Shown here piece by piece: positions 7,827 to 14,018 of a DNA stretch of 16,358 bases; positions within the stretch are counted from its first letter, which is position 1; each line of letters starts with the position of its first letter. The translations under genes were made by a program, and so were the position numbers. This DNA comes from JBGPLJ01 sp041486385 (GTDB lineage: Bacteria; Pseudomonadota; Gammaproteobacteria; Steroidobacterales; Steroidobacteraceae): the NCBI GenBank assembly GCA_041486385.1, contig JBGPLJ010000046.1, forward strand, positions 1 to 16,358, written 5' to 3'. Under the pieces are notes generated by a model, which did not search any database, had not been told where the DNA came from, and was given only the letters and a program-made list of their open reading frames with translations.

Positions 7827-7847
7827 GCGATCCGTGACGCGGATCGC
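7827..7847. repeat. Perfect 7-bp inverted repeat between DUF2891 and bactofilin genes
   Basis: GCGATCC at 7827-7833 pairs with GGATCGC at 7841-7847 across a 7-nt loop. There is no T-run after it on either strand, so a classical intrinsic terminator is not supported. It may be an operator or an mRNA hairpin. A weak promoter-like pair follows (TTGATC at 7874-7879, TTATTC at 7898-7903, 18-bp spacing), which I do not list separately. Confidence 0.4.
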
Positions 7848-7960
7848 ATCGACGTCAACCCACGCGAGTACGCTTGATCGCGTCGACCCTGACGAAATTA
7901 TTCAACACTTATGTCCGCTGCGCAGCCGCCGCGGCGGCCCGCATTTTGAGGAGCACATCG

Positions 7961-8383
7961 ATGGGAAATCCTTACGACACCGCCAACGAGCGAACCTCGG
8001 TCCTCGGACCCACCCTGCGATTCAAGGGTGAGCTGCATGCCGATGAGGAGCTTCTCATCCGGGGAACGATCGAAGGCTCGATCACGCACTCCCAGCGCCT
8101 CACCGTGTGCCCGGAAGGCACGGTGAAAGCCAATATTCGCGCGCAGATCATCTCCATCGAGGGCACGGTTGAAGGCGACCTGCACGCTGAAAAGTCGGTC
8201 AAGGTCTCCGAATCCGCGCACTTGAAGGGCAACATCCACGCGCCGAGCGTCAGTATTGTTGAAGGCGCGCAATTCAACGGCAGCATCGTCATGGACGGAA
8301 CGAAGGCCGCTAAGTCCGCGCCGGCACCGCAAACCCAGCAAGCACCGCAGCGCGCCTTATCGAGTAGCGCAGCCGTCAAGTGA
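7961..8383 (+). CDS. Bactofilin (first of tandem pair)
   Basis: The product is 140 residues from the ATG at 7961, with a textbook GAGGAG (7948-7953) seven bases before it; the in-frame start at 7874 has none and adds non-family residues. The central bactofilin (polymer-forming, DUF583) domain spans about residues 13-112. It is a right-handed beta-helix of short repeats: TLRFKGELHADEELLIRGT, EGSITHSQ, ANIRAQIISIEGTVEGDLHA and GNIHAPSVSIVEGAQFNGSI. It is flanked by a short polar N-tail and a Pro/Gln/Ala-rich disordered C-tail. Known role: bactofilins polymerise without nucleotide into membrane-associated filaments that place cell-wall or envelope machinery and influence cell shape. There is no LytM peptidase gene next to it, unlike many bactofilin loci. 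The stop is 17 bp before the second bactofilin start, which implies an operon. Confidence 0.95.
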   Translation: MGNPYDTANERTSVLGPTLRFKGELHADEELLIRGTIEGSITHSQRLTVCPEGTVKANIRAQIISIEGTVEGDLHAEKSVKVSESAHLKGNIHAPSVSIVEGAQFNGSIVMDGTKAAKSAPAPQTQQAPQRALSSSAAVK

Positions 8384-8400
8384 GCCTAAGGAGAATCCTG

Positions 8401-8901
8401 ATGTCGGTATTCAGTACGCAAAGCGACCGCGCTCCGATCAACACCGAGCGCCGGCCGACTCCGCAATTTGGAGATACCTCTGTCCCCACGCCGGAAACAA
8501 ACGCCCGCAAGGTGTCGGTCCTCGGCAAGACGCTCGTCTTCAAGGGCGAGCTCTCGGCTGAGGAAGATCTGGTGCTGCAGGGTCGCGTCGAGGGGTCGAT
8601 CCGCCACACGCAGAGCGTCACGGTAGGCGCGGACGGCGTGGTGATCGGCGATATTCACGCGCGCAACATCGTGATCGAAGGCACGGTCGAGGGCGATCTG
8701 CACGGCAGCGCTGCGGTGAACGTGTCGGCGACGGCTAACGTGCGCGGCAACATCTCTGCGCCGCGCGTCGGCATCGTCGAAGGTGCGCAGTTCAACGGCT
8801 CGGTCGATATGAGCAGTGCACCGGCTGCTACGCGACGCGATCCGAGCAGCGAACGTACCTTGAGCGACCGCACTGTCGATCAGATGCTCGCGCGGCCCTA
8901 G
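8401..8901 (+). CDS. Bactofilin (second of tandem pair)
   Basis: The product is 166 residues from the ATG at 8401, with AAGGAG (8388-8393) seven bases upstream; the GTG at 8380 overlapping the previous stop is less likely. The bactofilin beta-helix spans about residues 38-138: SVLGKTLVFKGELSAEEDL, EGSIRHTQ, GDIHARNIVIEGTVEGDLH and GNISAPRVGIVEGAQFNGS. These blocks are nearly the same as in the first copy, so the pair arose by duplication. It differs in its longer N-tail (about 37 polar residues, Pro/Thr-rich) and a basic/Ser-rich C-tail. The two proteins may co-polymerise, with the differing tails giving different partners; this is inference. A GC-rich hairpin spans the stop codon. Confidence 0.95.
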   Translation: MSVFSTQSDRAPINTERRPTPQFGDTSVPTPETNARKVSVLGKTLVFKGELSAEEDLVLQGRVEGSIRHTQSVTVGADGVVIGDIHARNIVIEGTVEGDLHGSAAVNVSATANVRGNISAPRVGIVEGAQFNGSVDMSSAPAATRRDPSSERTLSDRTVDQMLARP

Positions 8902-8909
8902 CGCGCGAG
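8887..8909. repeat. GC-rich hairpin spanning the bactofilin stop codon
   Basis: CTCGCGCG (8887-8894) pairs perfectly with CGCGCGAG (8902-8909) around a 7-nt loop that holds most of the stop codon. It lies between two convergent genes (the next stop is at 8925 on the minus strand), where a shared terminator would sit, but there is no T-tract. It may slow or stabilise the transcript 3' end. Confidence 0.4.
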
Positions 8910-8924
8910 TGGGTCGACGAGCGC

Positions 8925-9722
8925 TCAGGCGGTCGTATTGACGCTGACTCCTATTGGCGCGAGCCCTTGGTGGCCTCGGCTCTGCAGATTCTGCAGAAAC
9001 TGCTGCAGAAAACTCTGCAGTGAAGCCGTTGAAGACTGATCCGAGGTGGAAGTCGACGTAGATGACGGCGGGGCACTCCCCGTCAAGTCCCTTATCAGCG
9101 TCTGAAACGTCGAAGTCAGATCGGATACGCCCGTCGGACTCGAATTCGTCGTTCCGCCGCTCAGCTGTTGAATGAGCGCTTGCAGGCTCGAAACGAGACC
9201 GCTGCGGTACTGACCCACCCCTTGGGCGCTGGCGGGCGATGCACCGCTGCCGTCATTGTCACCGTCGCTGTCGGTCGTGGCGGTGCTTGCGCTCGCGTTG
9301 GCTACGCCGGCTGCCGCGGTCGCTGCGCTCGCGCTCGCGCTCGTTGTATCTGTGCCCGTTGCGCTTGCTGCGCGCGCCTCTCTCAAAGCCTGAAACAAGG
9401 CGTGCAGGAATGCGTGCAGATCCTGCCTGAGTGTTGAACTCGCCGTAGTGTCGGTTGCCGCGGCGGTACCGGTCGTATCGCCGGCGGTCGCGCTAGTTGT
9501 ACTAGCGTCACTCGGTGCGGCTGATGCGGCTGACGTGCTTTGCCCCGCCGCAATCTGCTGCAACGCCTGCAAGAGACTGCTGAACAGACCACCTCCACCG
9601 CCTCGGTGCACACGACCATGGCCGTGACCGTCGCCATCTCCGCCAGGGGTACGGACCTGCGGATTCAAGCTCAGCATCTGACTTGCAGCGATTGCCGAAC
9701 CCGAAATACTGCCTACTGACAT
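8925..9722 (-). CDS. Ser/Thr/Ala-rich low-complexity protein with repeated amphipathic segments
   Basis: The product is 265 residues from the ATG at 9722, with GAGGAG six bases upstream; the ORF-extending start at 9815 is rejected. I do not recognise a family with a function. The N-terminus (MSVGSISGSAIAASQML) is followed by a Gly/His/Asp-rich patch (27-45). Five Leu/Phe/Gln-rich amphipathic segments are then separated by Ser/Thr/Ala linkers: LFSSLLQALQQIA (46-58), LRQDLHAFLHALFQALREA (98-116), GLVSSLQALIQQLSG (175-189), LTSTFQTLIRDLTG (202-215) and LQSFLQQFLQNLQSR (235-249). There is one Asp-rich DSDGDNDGSG (151-160), no Cys and no standard signal peptide. The look suggests a secreted or self-associating structural protein, possibly exported by a signal-less route; this is inference. 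It converges on the bactofilin operon. Confidence 0.78.
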   Translation of the reverse strand: MSVGSISGSAIAASQMLSLNPQVRTPGGDGDGHGHGRVHRGGGGGLFSSLLQALQQIAAGQSTSAASAAPSDASTTSATAGDTTGTAAATDTTASSTLRQDLHAFLHALFQALREARAASATGTDTTSASASAATAAAGVANASASTATTDSDGDNDGSGASPASAQGVGQYRSGLVSSLQALIQQLSGGTTNSSPTGVSDLTSTFQTLIRDLTGSAPPSSTSTSTSDQSSTASLQSFLQQFLQNLQSRGHQGLAPIGVSVNTTA

Positions 9723-9844
9723 GGAGCGCTCCTCACCGTCTGGAAATGTGATGCCAGGCGGCAATAGACGGCAAACAGCTGCCGCTTTTGCGGCGAGCCA
9801 TGGCCGCTTGCGCACACGGAAGCATCGATTTGCGTGCCGTATGG

Positions 9845-9870
9845 ACCTGCATGCCTAATTCAATGCAGGT
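9845..9870. repeat. 8-bp inverted repeat in the 9.7-10.1 kb spacer
   Basis: ACCTGCAT (9845-9852) pairs with ATGCAGGT (9863-9870) around a 10-nt loop. It overlaps the stop of the doubtful 67-aa ORF (9860-9862) and lies about 120 bp upstream of the low-complexity gene's start. With no T-run it is not a typical terminator; it could be an operator or a mRNA hairpin. Confidence 0.4.
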
Positions 9871-10063
9871 TCGGTGCCAGGGGCGCTCGGTAAGGGTCAG
9901 CTATGTGGGGACTGCAATCGCGCAACGCACGACAACAACCCGAAAACTGGTCGCGAAAGAAGGCGTACAGCGTGTCCCTCTGGCGCCTGAGATTTTCGTT
10001 CACCTCTTGCGCGCGGAGTCCCGATGATTCTTCATCGAATGACAGGTCATTGAGGCTACCCAT
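9860..10063 (-). CDS. Possible small hypothetical protein (67 aa)
   Basis: The 395-bp stretch from 9723 to 10117 has no confident gene; this is the only candidate in it. From the ATG at 10063 it codes for 67 residues with a hydrophilic first half (LNDLSFDEESSGLRAQEVNENLRRQ) that reads like a coding helix, then a Cys-containing tail (GCCRALRDC). No good Shine-Dalgarno is seen; an upstream TTG at 10111 would extend it by 16 residues. It is on the same strand as its neighbours, 54 bp after the lipoprotein stop. It could be a remnant or a chance ORF. Confidence 0.3.
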   Translation of the reverse strand: MGSLNDLSFDEESSGLRAQEVNENLRRQRDTLYAFFRDQFSGCCRALRDCSPHIADPYRAPLAPNLH

Positions 10064-10117
10064 GCCGCCAACTCGTTGATAGCGCCACTCGTAAGCGCGC
10101 CCTGCGCACAAGTGAAG

Positions 10118-10510
10118 TCAAACTCTACGCACCGTGTAGGTCATGCCACGCCGGTCGAGCTTCTGTTTGAACAGGGCGAATGCTCGCTCTGCCGTTGTCT
10201 CCGGCACATCTTCCAGTGAGCGGAATGCAATACTCACATGGTCGCTGAATGCTACGACAATCGCGAATCCGCTCACTGCCCCCGTGCCATACTTAGCCAC
10301 ATATTGAACGTACCCATTCTGTAGACGAATTGGGTCATCAACGTGCATGCCGAGTTCCTGAGCAACTTCACGCAGGCTATCGAGGACTATTTTCTCCTGC
10401 GTAGCGCGTGCGTCCACCGCAGACAGCGGCATCTTGATTTCAATGACGTGACCTGAGAAGCATCCCGTGACGAGCCAAAGAAGTCCAAGGACTACTGACG
10501 CATATTTCAT
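10118..10510 (-). CDS. Small predicted lipoprotein, function unknown
   Basis: The product is 130 residues from the ATG at 10510, with AAGGAG eight bases upstream; the in-frame start at 10537 would precede the signal and is rejected. A lipoprotein signal (MKYASVVLGLLWLVTGC, lipobox VTGC, Cys17) predicts lipid anchoring in the envelope. The mature part has a helical stretch (ATQEKIVLDSLREVAQELG), then beta-like segments (NGYVQYVAKYG, GFAIVVAFSDHVSIAF) and a C-terminal helix (AERAFALFKQKLDRRGM), so a small alpha/beta domain is likely. I do not recognise a named family. GC is near 52-57% in the lines I counted, lower than the sulfotransferase gene or the kdp genes, which hints at a different origin. 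It lies 30 bp after the sulfotransferase stop on the same strand and may share its transcript. Confidence 0.75.
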   Translation of the reverse strand: MKYASVVLGLLWLVTGCFSGHVIEIKMPLSAVDARATQEKIVLDSLREVAQELGMHVDDPIRLQNGYVQYVAKYGTGAVSGFAIVVAFSDHVSIAFRSLEDVPETTAERAFALFKQKLDRRGMTYTVRRV

Positions 10511-10540
10511 AGCTAGCACTCCTTGCATCCCTCCCACATA

Positions 10541-12013
10541 TCATCGACTCAGATCGCGCAGATATTCCCGCAGCCGCACGAGCTGCCGCTCATAGTTTCG
10601 CCAACGTCCTGACGATCGCTGATAGAGCGGCTCGCGCACCTGCCACACGCTCGCAGTCTTCACGGCGTTGCGCACGCCCTGAAAAGAAATGCAGCTCTCC
10701 TCCCATTCGAGTCCGCAGAAGGCCAGCAGCTTCTCGACGGCGGGTTTCGGTCCGCGCACGAAGGCGTCGTAGTCGAAGTCGAGAATGTCGGCGCCGTAGA
10801 GCGACTTCCAATGCGCCATCAGCCGCCGGTATTGCCGGTAGTAGTGACCAATATCCATGAGATCAAACGCGTAACCCATGCTGTGATCGAGATGCAGGAA
10901 ATAGATCGAGAGACAGTTATCCAGCATCTCGCGCGTGGTGTGGATGATCTTCGCATTCGGATAGAGGCTCTTGATGAGTCCGATATAGAGAAAATTGTCG
11001 GGGCGCTTGTCGGTGACGTGCCCGGCGCCGGGAAAGAGCTTCGACAACTGCTCACGATAGCGCGTGGCGTATTGCTCCAGCTGCTGCGGCGATACCTGCG
11101 CCATGCGAGCGGGGAACGGCGCGAGTTCAGTCCGCACCAGCGCTGGAATAAAGTCGATCTCACCGCCCGCCTTGACCTTTGAGTGACCCGCCAGCACCTG
11201 CTCGGTGAGTGTGGAGCCTGAGCGAAACATGCCGCAAATGAATATCGGCGCAGCAGATAGACTTGAAGTGGCCGGCTTGAACCGCCCCGGTGCGAAAGTG
11301 GCGATCAACTCGTCGACCAGCTGCTCCTGCTGAAGGCGATCGTAGAGCACGCTCCCCGCCGCAGCGCTCTCGCGGCTGTACTGATTCGCGTTGGCGTACG
11401 CCAGAAATGCCGGATCGTATGCGCCGCAGGCATCGAGCACCTTACCGAGCGCAAAGCCGAGACTCGCCTTGTCTGCCGCGGTGGCGCGCGAATCTGCGAT
11501 TCCCTGTTTCAGCTTTGTGACCAGCGAATCGTCCGGCCCCGAGACCCCCTTGAGACTGGCGTAACGCGCTAGTGCTTCGTAGTAGTCGGGCGCAATGGCC
11601 AGGAGTTCTTCGTACTGAGCAAGCGCCTCATCGCGTCTTCCCAGATCCTCGTAGAGATTGGCGAGATTGAAAAGCGCTGGAACATACTTCGGATTGAGTT
11701 GCAGCGCAGTCTTCAATTCACTTTCCGCCGCGTCGTCCTGGCGCAGGCAATCCGAATAGATCACGCCCCGGTTGAGATGCACTTCCTCAGGCTGTGCCAC
11801 CCCCTGATTCAGCGCTTGCTGGTACGAGGCGAGCGCCGCGTCGAAGCGCCCTAGCTTCTTTTGCACGAGCGCGAGGTTGTACCAAGTGTCCGGCAACGCA
11901 GGTGAGCGGGAAAGCACGCGCTGATAGGCCGCCTCTGCATCGCCGAGGCGACCGGCGCGCTCGAGCTGCACGGCCTCGGCTAACAGGCGCCGGGGATCTT
12001 CAATCGCTGCCAT
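10541..12013 (-). CDS. TPR-repeat sulfotransferase family protein
   Basis: The product is 490 residues from the ATG at 12013. The first 150 or so residues are tetratricopeptide repeats (GRLGDAEAAYQRVLSRSP at 21-38, GRFDAALASYQQAL at 55-68, ESELKTALQLNPKYVPAL, GRRDEALAQYEELLAIAP at 125-142). A sulfotransferase domain follows from about 255. The PAPS 5'-phosphosulfate loop is IFICGMFRSGSTLTEQ (257-272), then DKRPDN (335-340) and the 3'-phosphate site HTTREMLDNCLSIYF (358-372, Arg361 and Ser369). The C-terminal VKTASVWQVREPLYQRS is typical of this bacterial group, which resembles tyrosylprotein sulfotransferases. The reaction would be transfer of sulfate from PAPS to an acceptor; the acceptor, protein or otherwise, is unknown. 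No signal peptide is seen, so it is probably cytoplasmic. It is divergent from the kdp operon, and a lipoprotein gene follows 30 bp downstream. Confidence 0.93.
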   Translation of the reverse strand: MAAIEDPRRLLAEAVQLERAGRLGDAEAAYQRVLSRSPALPDTWYNLALVQKKLGRFDAALASYQQALNQGVAQPEEVHLNRGVIYSDCLRQDDAAESELKTALQLNPKYVPALFNLANLYEDLGRRDEALAQYEELLAIAPDYYEALARYASLKGVSGPDDSLVTKLKQGIADSRATAADKASLGFALGKVLDACGAYDPAFLAYANANQYSRESAAAGSVLYDRLQQEQLVDELIATFAPGRFKPATSSLSAAPIFICGMFRSGSTLTEQVLAGHSKVKAGGEIDFIPALVRTELAPFPARMAQVSPQQLEQYATRYREQLSKLFPGAGHVTDKRPDNFLYIGLIKSLYPNAKIIHTTREMLDNCLSIYFLHLDHSMGYAFDLMDIGHYYRQYRRLMAHWKSLYGADILDFDYDAFVRGPKPAVEKLLAFCGLEWEESCISFQGVRNAVKTASVWQVREPLYQRSSGRWRNYERQLVRLREYLRDLSR

Positions 12014-12034
12014 ATGGGCCGGATGGTACCGGAC

Positions 12035-12065
12035 ACCCCGTACAAATCCCTACAGAATCCTTACA
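12035..12065 (+). promoter_or_regulatory. Triple direct repeat upstream of the kdp operon (candidate KdpE-type operator)
   Basis: Three decamers share a TACA end: ACCCCGTACA (12035-12044), AATCCCTACA (12045-12054) and AATCCTTACA (12056-12065), at 10- and 11-bp steps. OmpR/PhoB-family response regulators bind direct repeats of about one helical turn, and KdpE is of that family. A -10-like TAGCCT (12076-12081) begins 10 bp after the last repeat, the spacing seen when such a box replaces the -35. The same spacer also serves the divergent sulfotransferase gene. Regulator identity is inferred; kdpDE is not in the window. Confidence 0.5.
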
Positions 12066-12102
12066 TGCATCAGCCTAGCCTCACGTGACTTTCGGAGGGT
12101 CT

Positions 12103-12195
12103 ATGGACGCGATATTCGTGCTTGGCGTCGTTGCTCTGCTCGCATTGAGCTGCTGGATCACCGTGGCAATCGCGCGCCTGGGAGGAATCGAATGA
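12103..12195 (+). CDS. 30-residue one-helix microprotein, first gene of the kdp operon
   Basis: An ATG at 12103 preceded by GGAGGG (12094-12099) opens a 30-codon ORF. Almost the whole peptide is one membrane-spanning helix (IFVLGVVALLALSCWITVAI), with a short ARLGGIE tail. Its TGA overlaps the kdpF ATG as ATGA (12192-12195), so the two are translationally coupled. The strong ribosome site, the hydrophobic reading and the overlap make it a real gene in my view. I cannot name it; I have an uncertain memory of similar short ORFs ahead of kdpF in other bacteria. A role in assembly or stability of the Kdp complex, parallel to KdpF, is inference. Confidence 0.75.
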   Translation: MDAIFVLGVVALLALSCWITVAIARLGGIE

Positions 12196-12281
12196 GCTGG
12201 GTCGCATTGCTTGCCGTGCTGTTCACGGCTGGACTCTTCATCTACCTGCTGATCGCGCTCTTCAAGCCGGAGAAATTCTAA
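12192..12281 (+). CDS. kdpF: KdpF, small subunit of K+-transporting ATPase
   Basis: A 29-residue single-helix membrane peptide starting with MSWVALLAVL and ending YLLIALFKPEKF, which matches the KdpF pattern (helix, then YxxxALxxPExF). GGAGGA at 12181-12186 is five bases before the ATG. The start overlaps the upstream microprotein stop (ATGA) and the TAA shares its last A with the kdpA ATG at 12281. KdpF is known to stabilise the KdpABC complex in the inner membrane. The length and place are typical. Confidence 0.93.
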   Translation: MSWVALLAVLFTAGLFIYLLIALFKPEKF

Positions 12282-14005
12282 TGACGGCCGCGACTCTCAC
12301 TCTTGTCGTCGTCCTGCTGGGCGTGCTGCTCCTGTGCATCAAGCCTCTCGGCATCTACATCGCGAACGTTATGGAGGGCAAGCCGATATGGGCGCTCCGG
12401 ATCGGCGCGCCAGTCGAACGCTTCCTCTACCGGGCGAGCGGGGTCGACGCCGCCACCGAGATGGGCTGGAAGCGCTACACGCTCGCCCTTCTGCTTTTCA
12501 ATGCGCTCGGCGCGCTCGCCGTCTATCTATTGCAGCGATTGCAGCTCTGGCTGCCGCTCAATCCGCAGCATTTCGCGAACGTCTCGCCGGACTCCTCGTT
12601 CAATACGGCCGTCAGCTTCATCACCAACACGAATTGGCAGGGCTATTCCGGCGAGTCGACGATGAGCTATCTCACGCAGATGGCAGGCCTCGCCGTGCAG
12701 AACTTCCTGTCGGCGGCAACGGGTATCGTCGTTGCCATCGCACTCGTCCGCGGACTCGCGCGCCACAGCTCGAAGTCCATCGGCAACCTCTGGGTCGACC
12801 TCACGCGCTGCACTCTATATATCCTGCTCCCGCTGTCGACGGTGCTGGCACTCGTCCTCGCCTCGCAGGGGGCTATTCAGAACTTCGAGGCGTACAAGGA
12901 CGTTACGACGATCGAGGCGGCGCAGACGCAGACGCTGCCCATGGGGCCGATTGCGTCACAGGAATCGATCAAGGAGCTCGGCACCAACGGCGGTGGCTTC
13001 CTGAATGCGAACTCCGCTCACCCCTTTGAGAACCCGACAGCGCTCACCAATTTCCTCGAGATCCTCGCCATCCTGATCATTCCGGCCTCGCTCACGTACA
13101 CATTTGGGCGAATGGTGGGCGATACCCGGCAGGGCTGGGCAGTGTTCGCAGCGATGCTCATCTTGTTCGTGGCGCTCCTGGGCGTTGCGGTCTCCAACGA
13201 ACAGGGCGGCAATCCGCGCGTCGCAGCGCTCGGCGTCGATCAGAAAGTCAGCGCCACGCAATCCGGCGGAAACATGGAGGGCAAAGAAACGCGCTTCGGC
13301 ATCGGCGCCTCCGCGCTCTTCGCGACTGCAACGACCGGCACGTCCTGCGGCGCCGTCAACAGCATGCACGACTCCTTCACGCCCCTCGGCGGCCTCGTAC
13401 CACTCTTTCAGATGCAGCTCGGCGAGGTGGTCTTCGGCGGCGTCGGCACGGGCCTCTATTCCATGCTGATCTTCGCCATCATTGGCGTCTTCATCGCCGG
13501 ACTCATGATTGGCCGGACGCCCGAGTACCTTGGCAAGAAGATCGAAGCCTTCGAGATGAAGATGAGCTCGGTCGCGATTCTCGTGATGCCCTTCATCGTG
13601 CTCGTGGGCACCTCGATCGCGGTCAGCGTCGACGCCGGCAGGGCGGGCGTCGCGAATCCCGGCGCGCACGGCTTTGCCGAAATCCTCTATGCGTTCTCGT
13701 CGGCGGGCAATAACAACTGTAGCGCCTTTGCCGGAATCTCGGTGAACACTCCTTTCTACAACACGGCGCTCGGGATCGTGATGTGGCTCGGTCGTTTCTG
13801 GCCGATTGTTGCCGTGCTTGCGGTCGCGGGCTCACTCGCCGCCAAGAAGCGAATTCCGGTGACCGCCGGCACCATGCCGACACATGGACCGCTGTTCGTG
13901 ACCCTGCTCATCGGCACCGTGTTGCTGGTGGGTGCCCTCACCTTTGTCCCTGCACTCGCGCTGGGACCTATCGTCGAGCATCTGATGCTTTGGCCCGCGC
14001 ATTGA
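12281..14005 (+). CDS. kdpA: KdpA, potassium-binding channel-like subunit
   Basis: The product is 574 residues, slightly longer than the E. coli protein (557). It starts at the ATG at 12281, with GGAG (12269-12272) eight bases before it. KdpA belongs to the SKT K+ channel/transporter superfamily and binds and conducts K+ through four pore-loop repeats. Loop signatures are visible: TNTNWQGYSGES (115-126), LGTNGGGFLNANSAHPFENP (233-252), TTGTSCGAVNSMHDSFTPLG (351-370) and SSAGNNNCSAFAGIS (473-487). About ten membrane helices surround them, with MTAATLTLVVVLLGVLLLCI the first. It sits in the inner membrane and hands K+ to KdpB. It is complete with no frameshift. Confidence 0.98.
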   Translation: MTAATLTLVVVLLGVLLLCIKPLGIYIANVMEGKPIWALRIGAPVERFLYRASGVDAATEMGWKRYTLALLLFNALGALAVYLLQRLQLWLPLNPQHFANVSPDSSFNTAVSFITNTNWQGYSGESTMSYLTQMAGLAVQNFLSAATGIVVAIALVRGLARHSSKSIGNLWVDLTRCTLYILLPLSTVLALVLASQGAIQNFEAYKDVTTIEAAQTQTLPMGPIASQESIKELGTNGGGFLNANSAHPFENPTALTNFLEILAILIIPASLTYTFGRMVGDTRQGWAVFAAMLILFVALLGVAVSNEQGGNPRVAALGVDQKVSATQSGGNMEGKETRFGIGASALFATATTGTSCGAVNSMHDSFTPLGGLVPLFQMQLGEVVFGGVGTGLYSMLIFAIIGVFIAGLMIGRTPEYLGKKIEAFEMKMSSVAILVMPFIVLVGTSIAVSVDAGRAGVANPGAHGFAEILYAFSSAGNNNCSAFAGISVNTPFYNTALGIVMWLGRFWPIVAVLAVAGSLAAKKRIPVTAGTMPTHGPLFVTLLIGTVLLVGALTFVPALALGPIVEHLMLWPAH

Positions 14006-14018
14006 ACGAGTGAATACC

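Noticed and set aside
7741..7960. Intrinsic terminator after DUF2891
   Set aside because: The inverted repeat at 7827-7847 has no following T-run and is 82 bp from the stop.
9245..9275. Possible TSP3/EF-hand calcium repeat in the low-complexity protein
   Set aside because: A single DSDGDNDGSG stretch lacks the Cys and Pro positions and the repetition of true TSP3 units.
12956..13669. Minus-strand ORF (237 aa) across kdpA
   Set aside because: Antisense shadow of kdpA; no family features or ribosome site.
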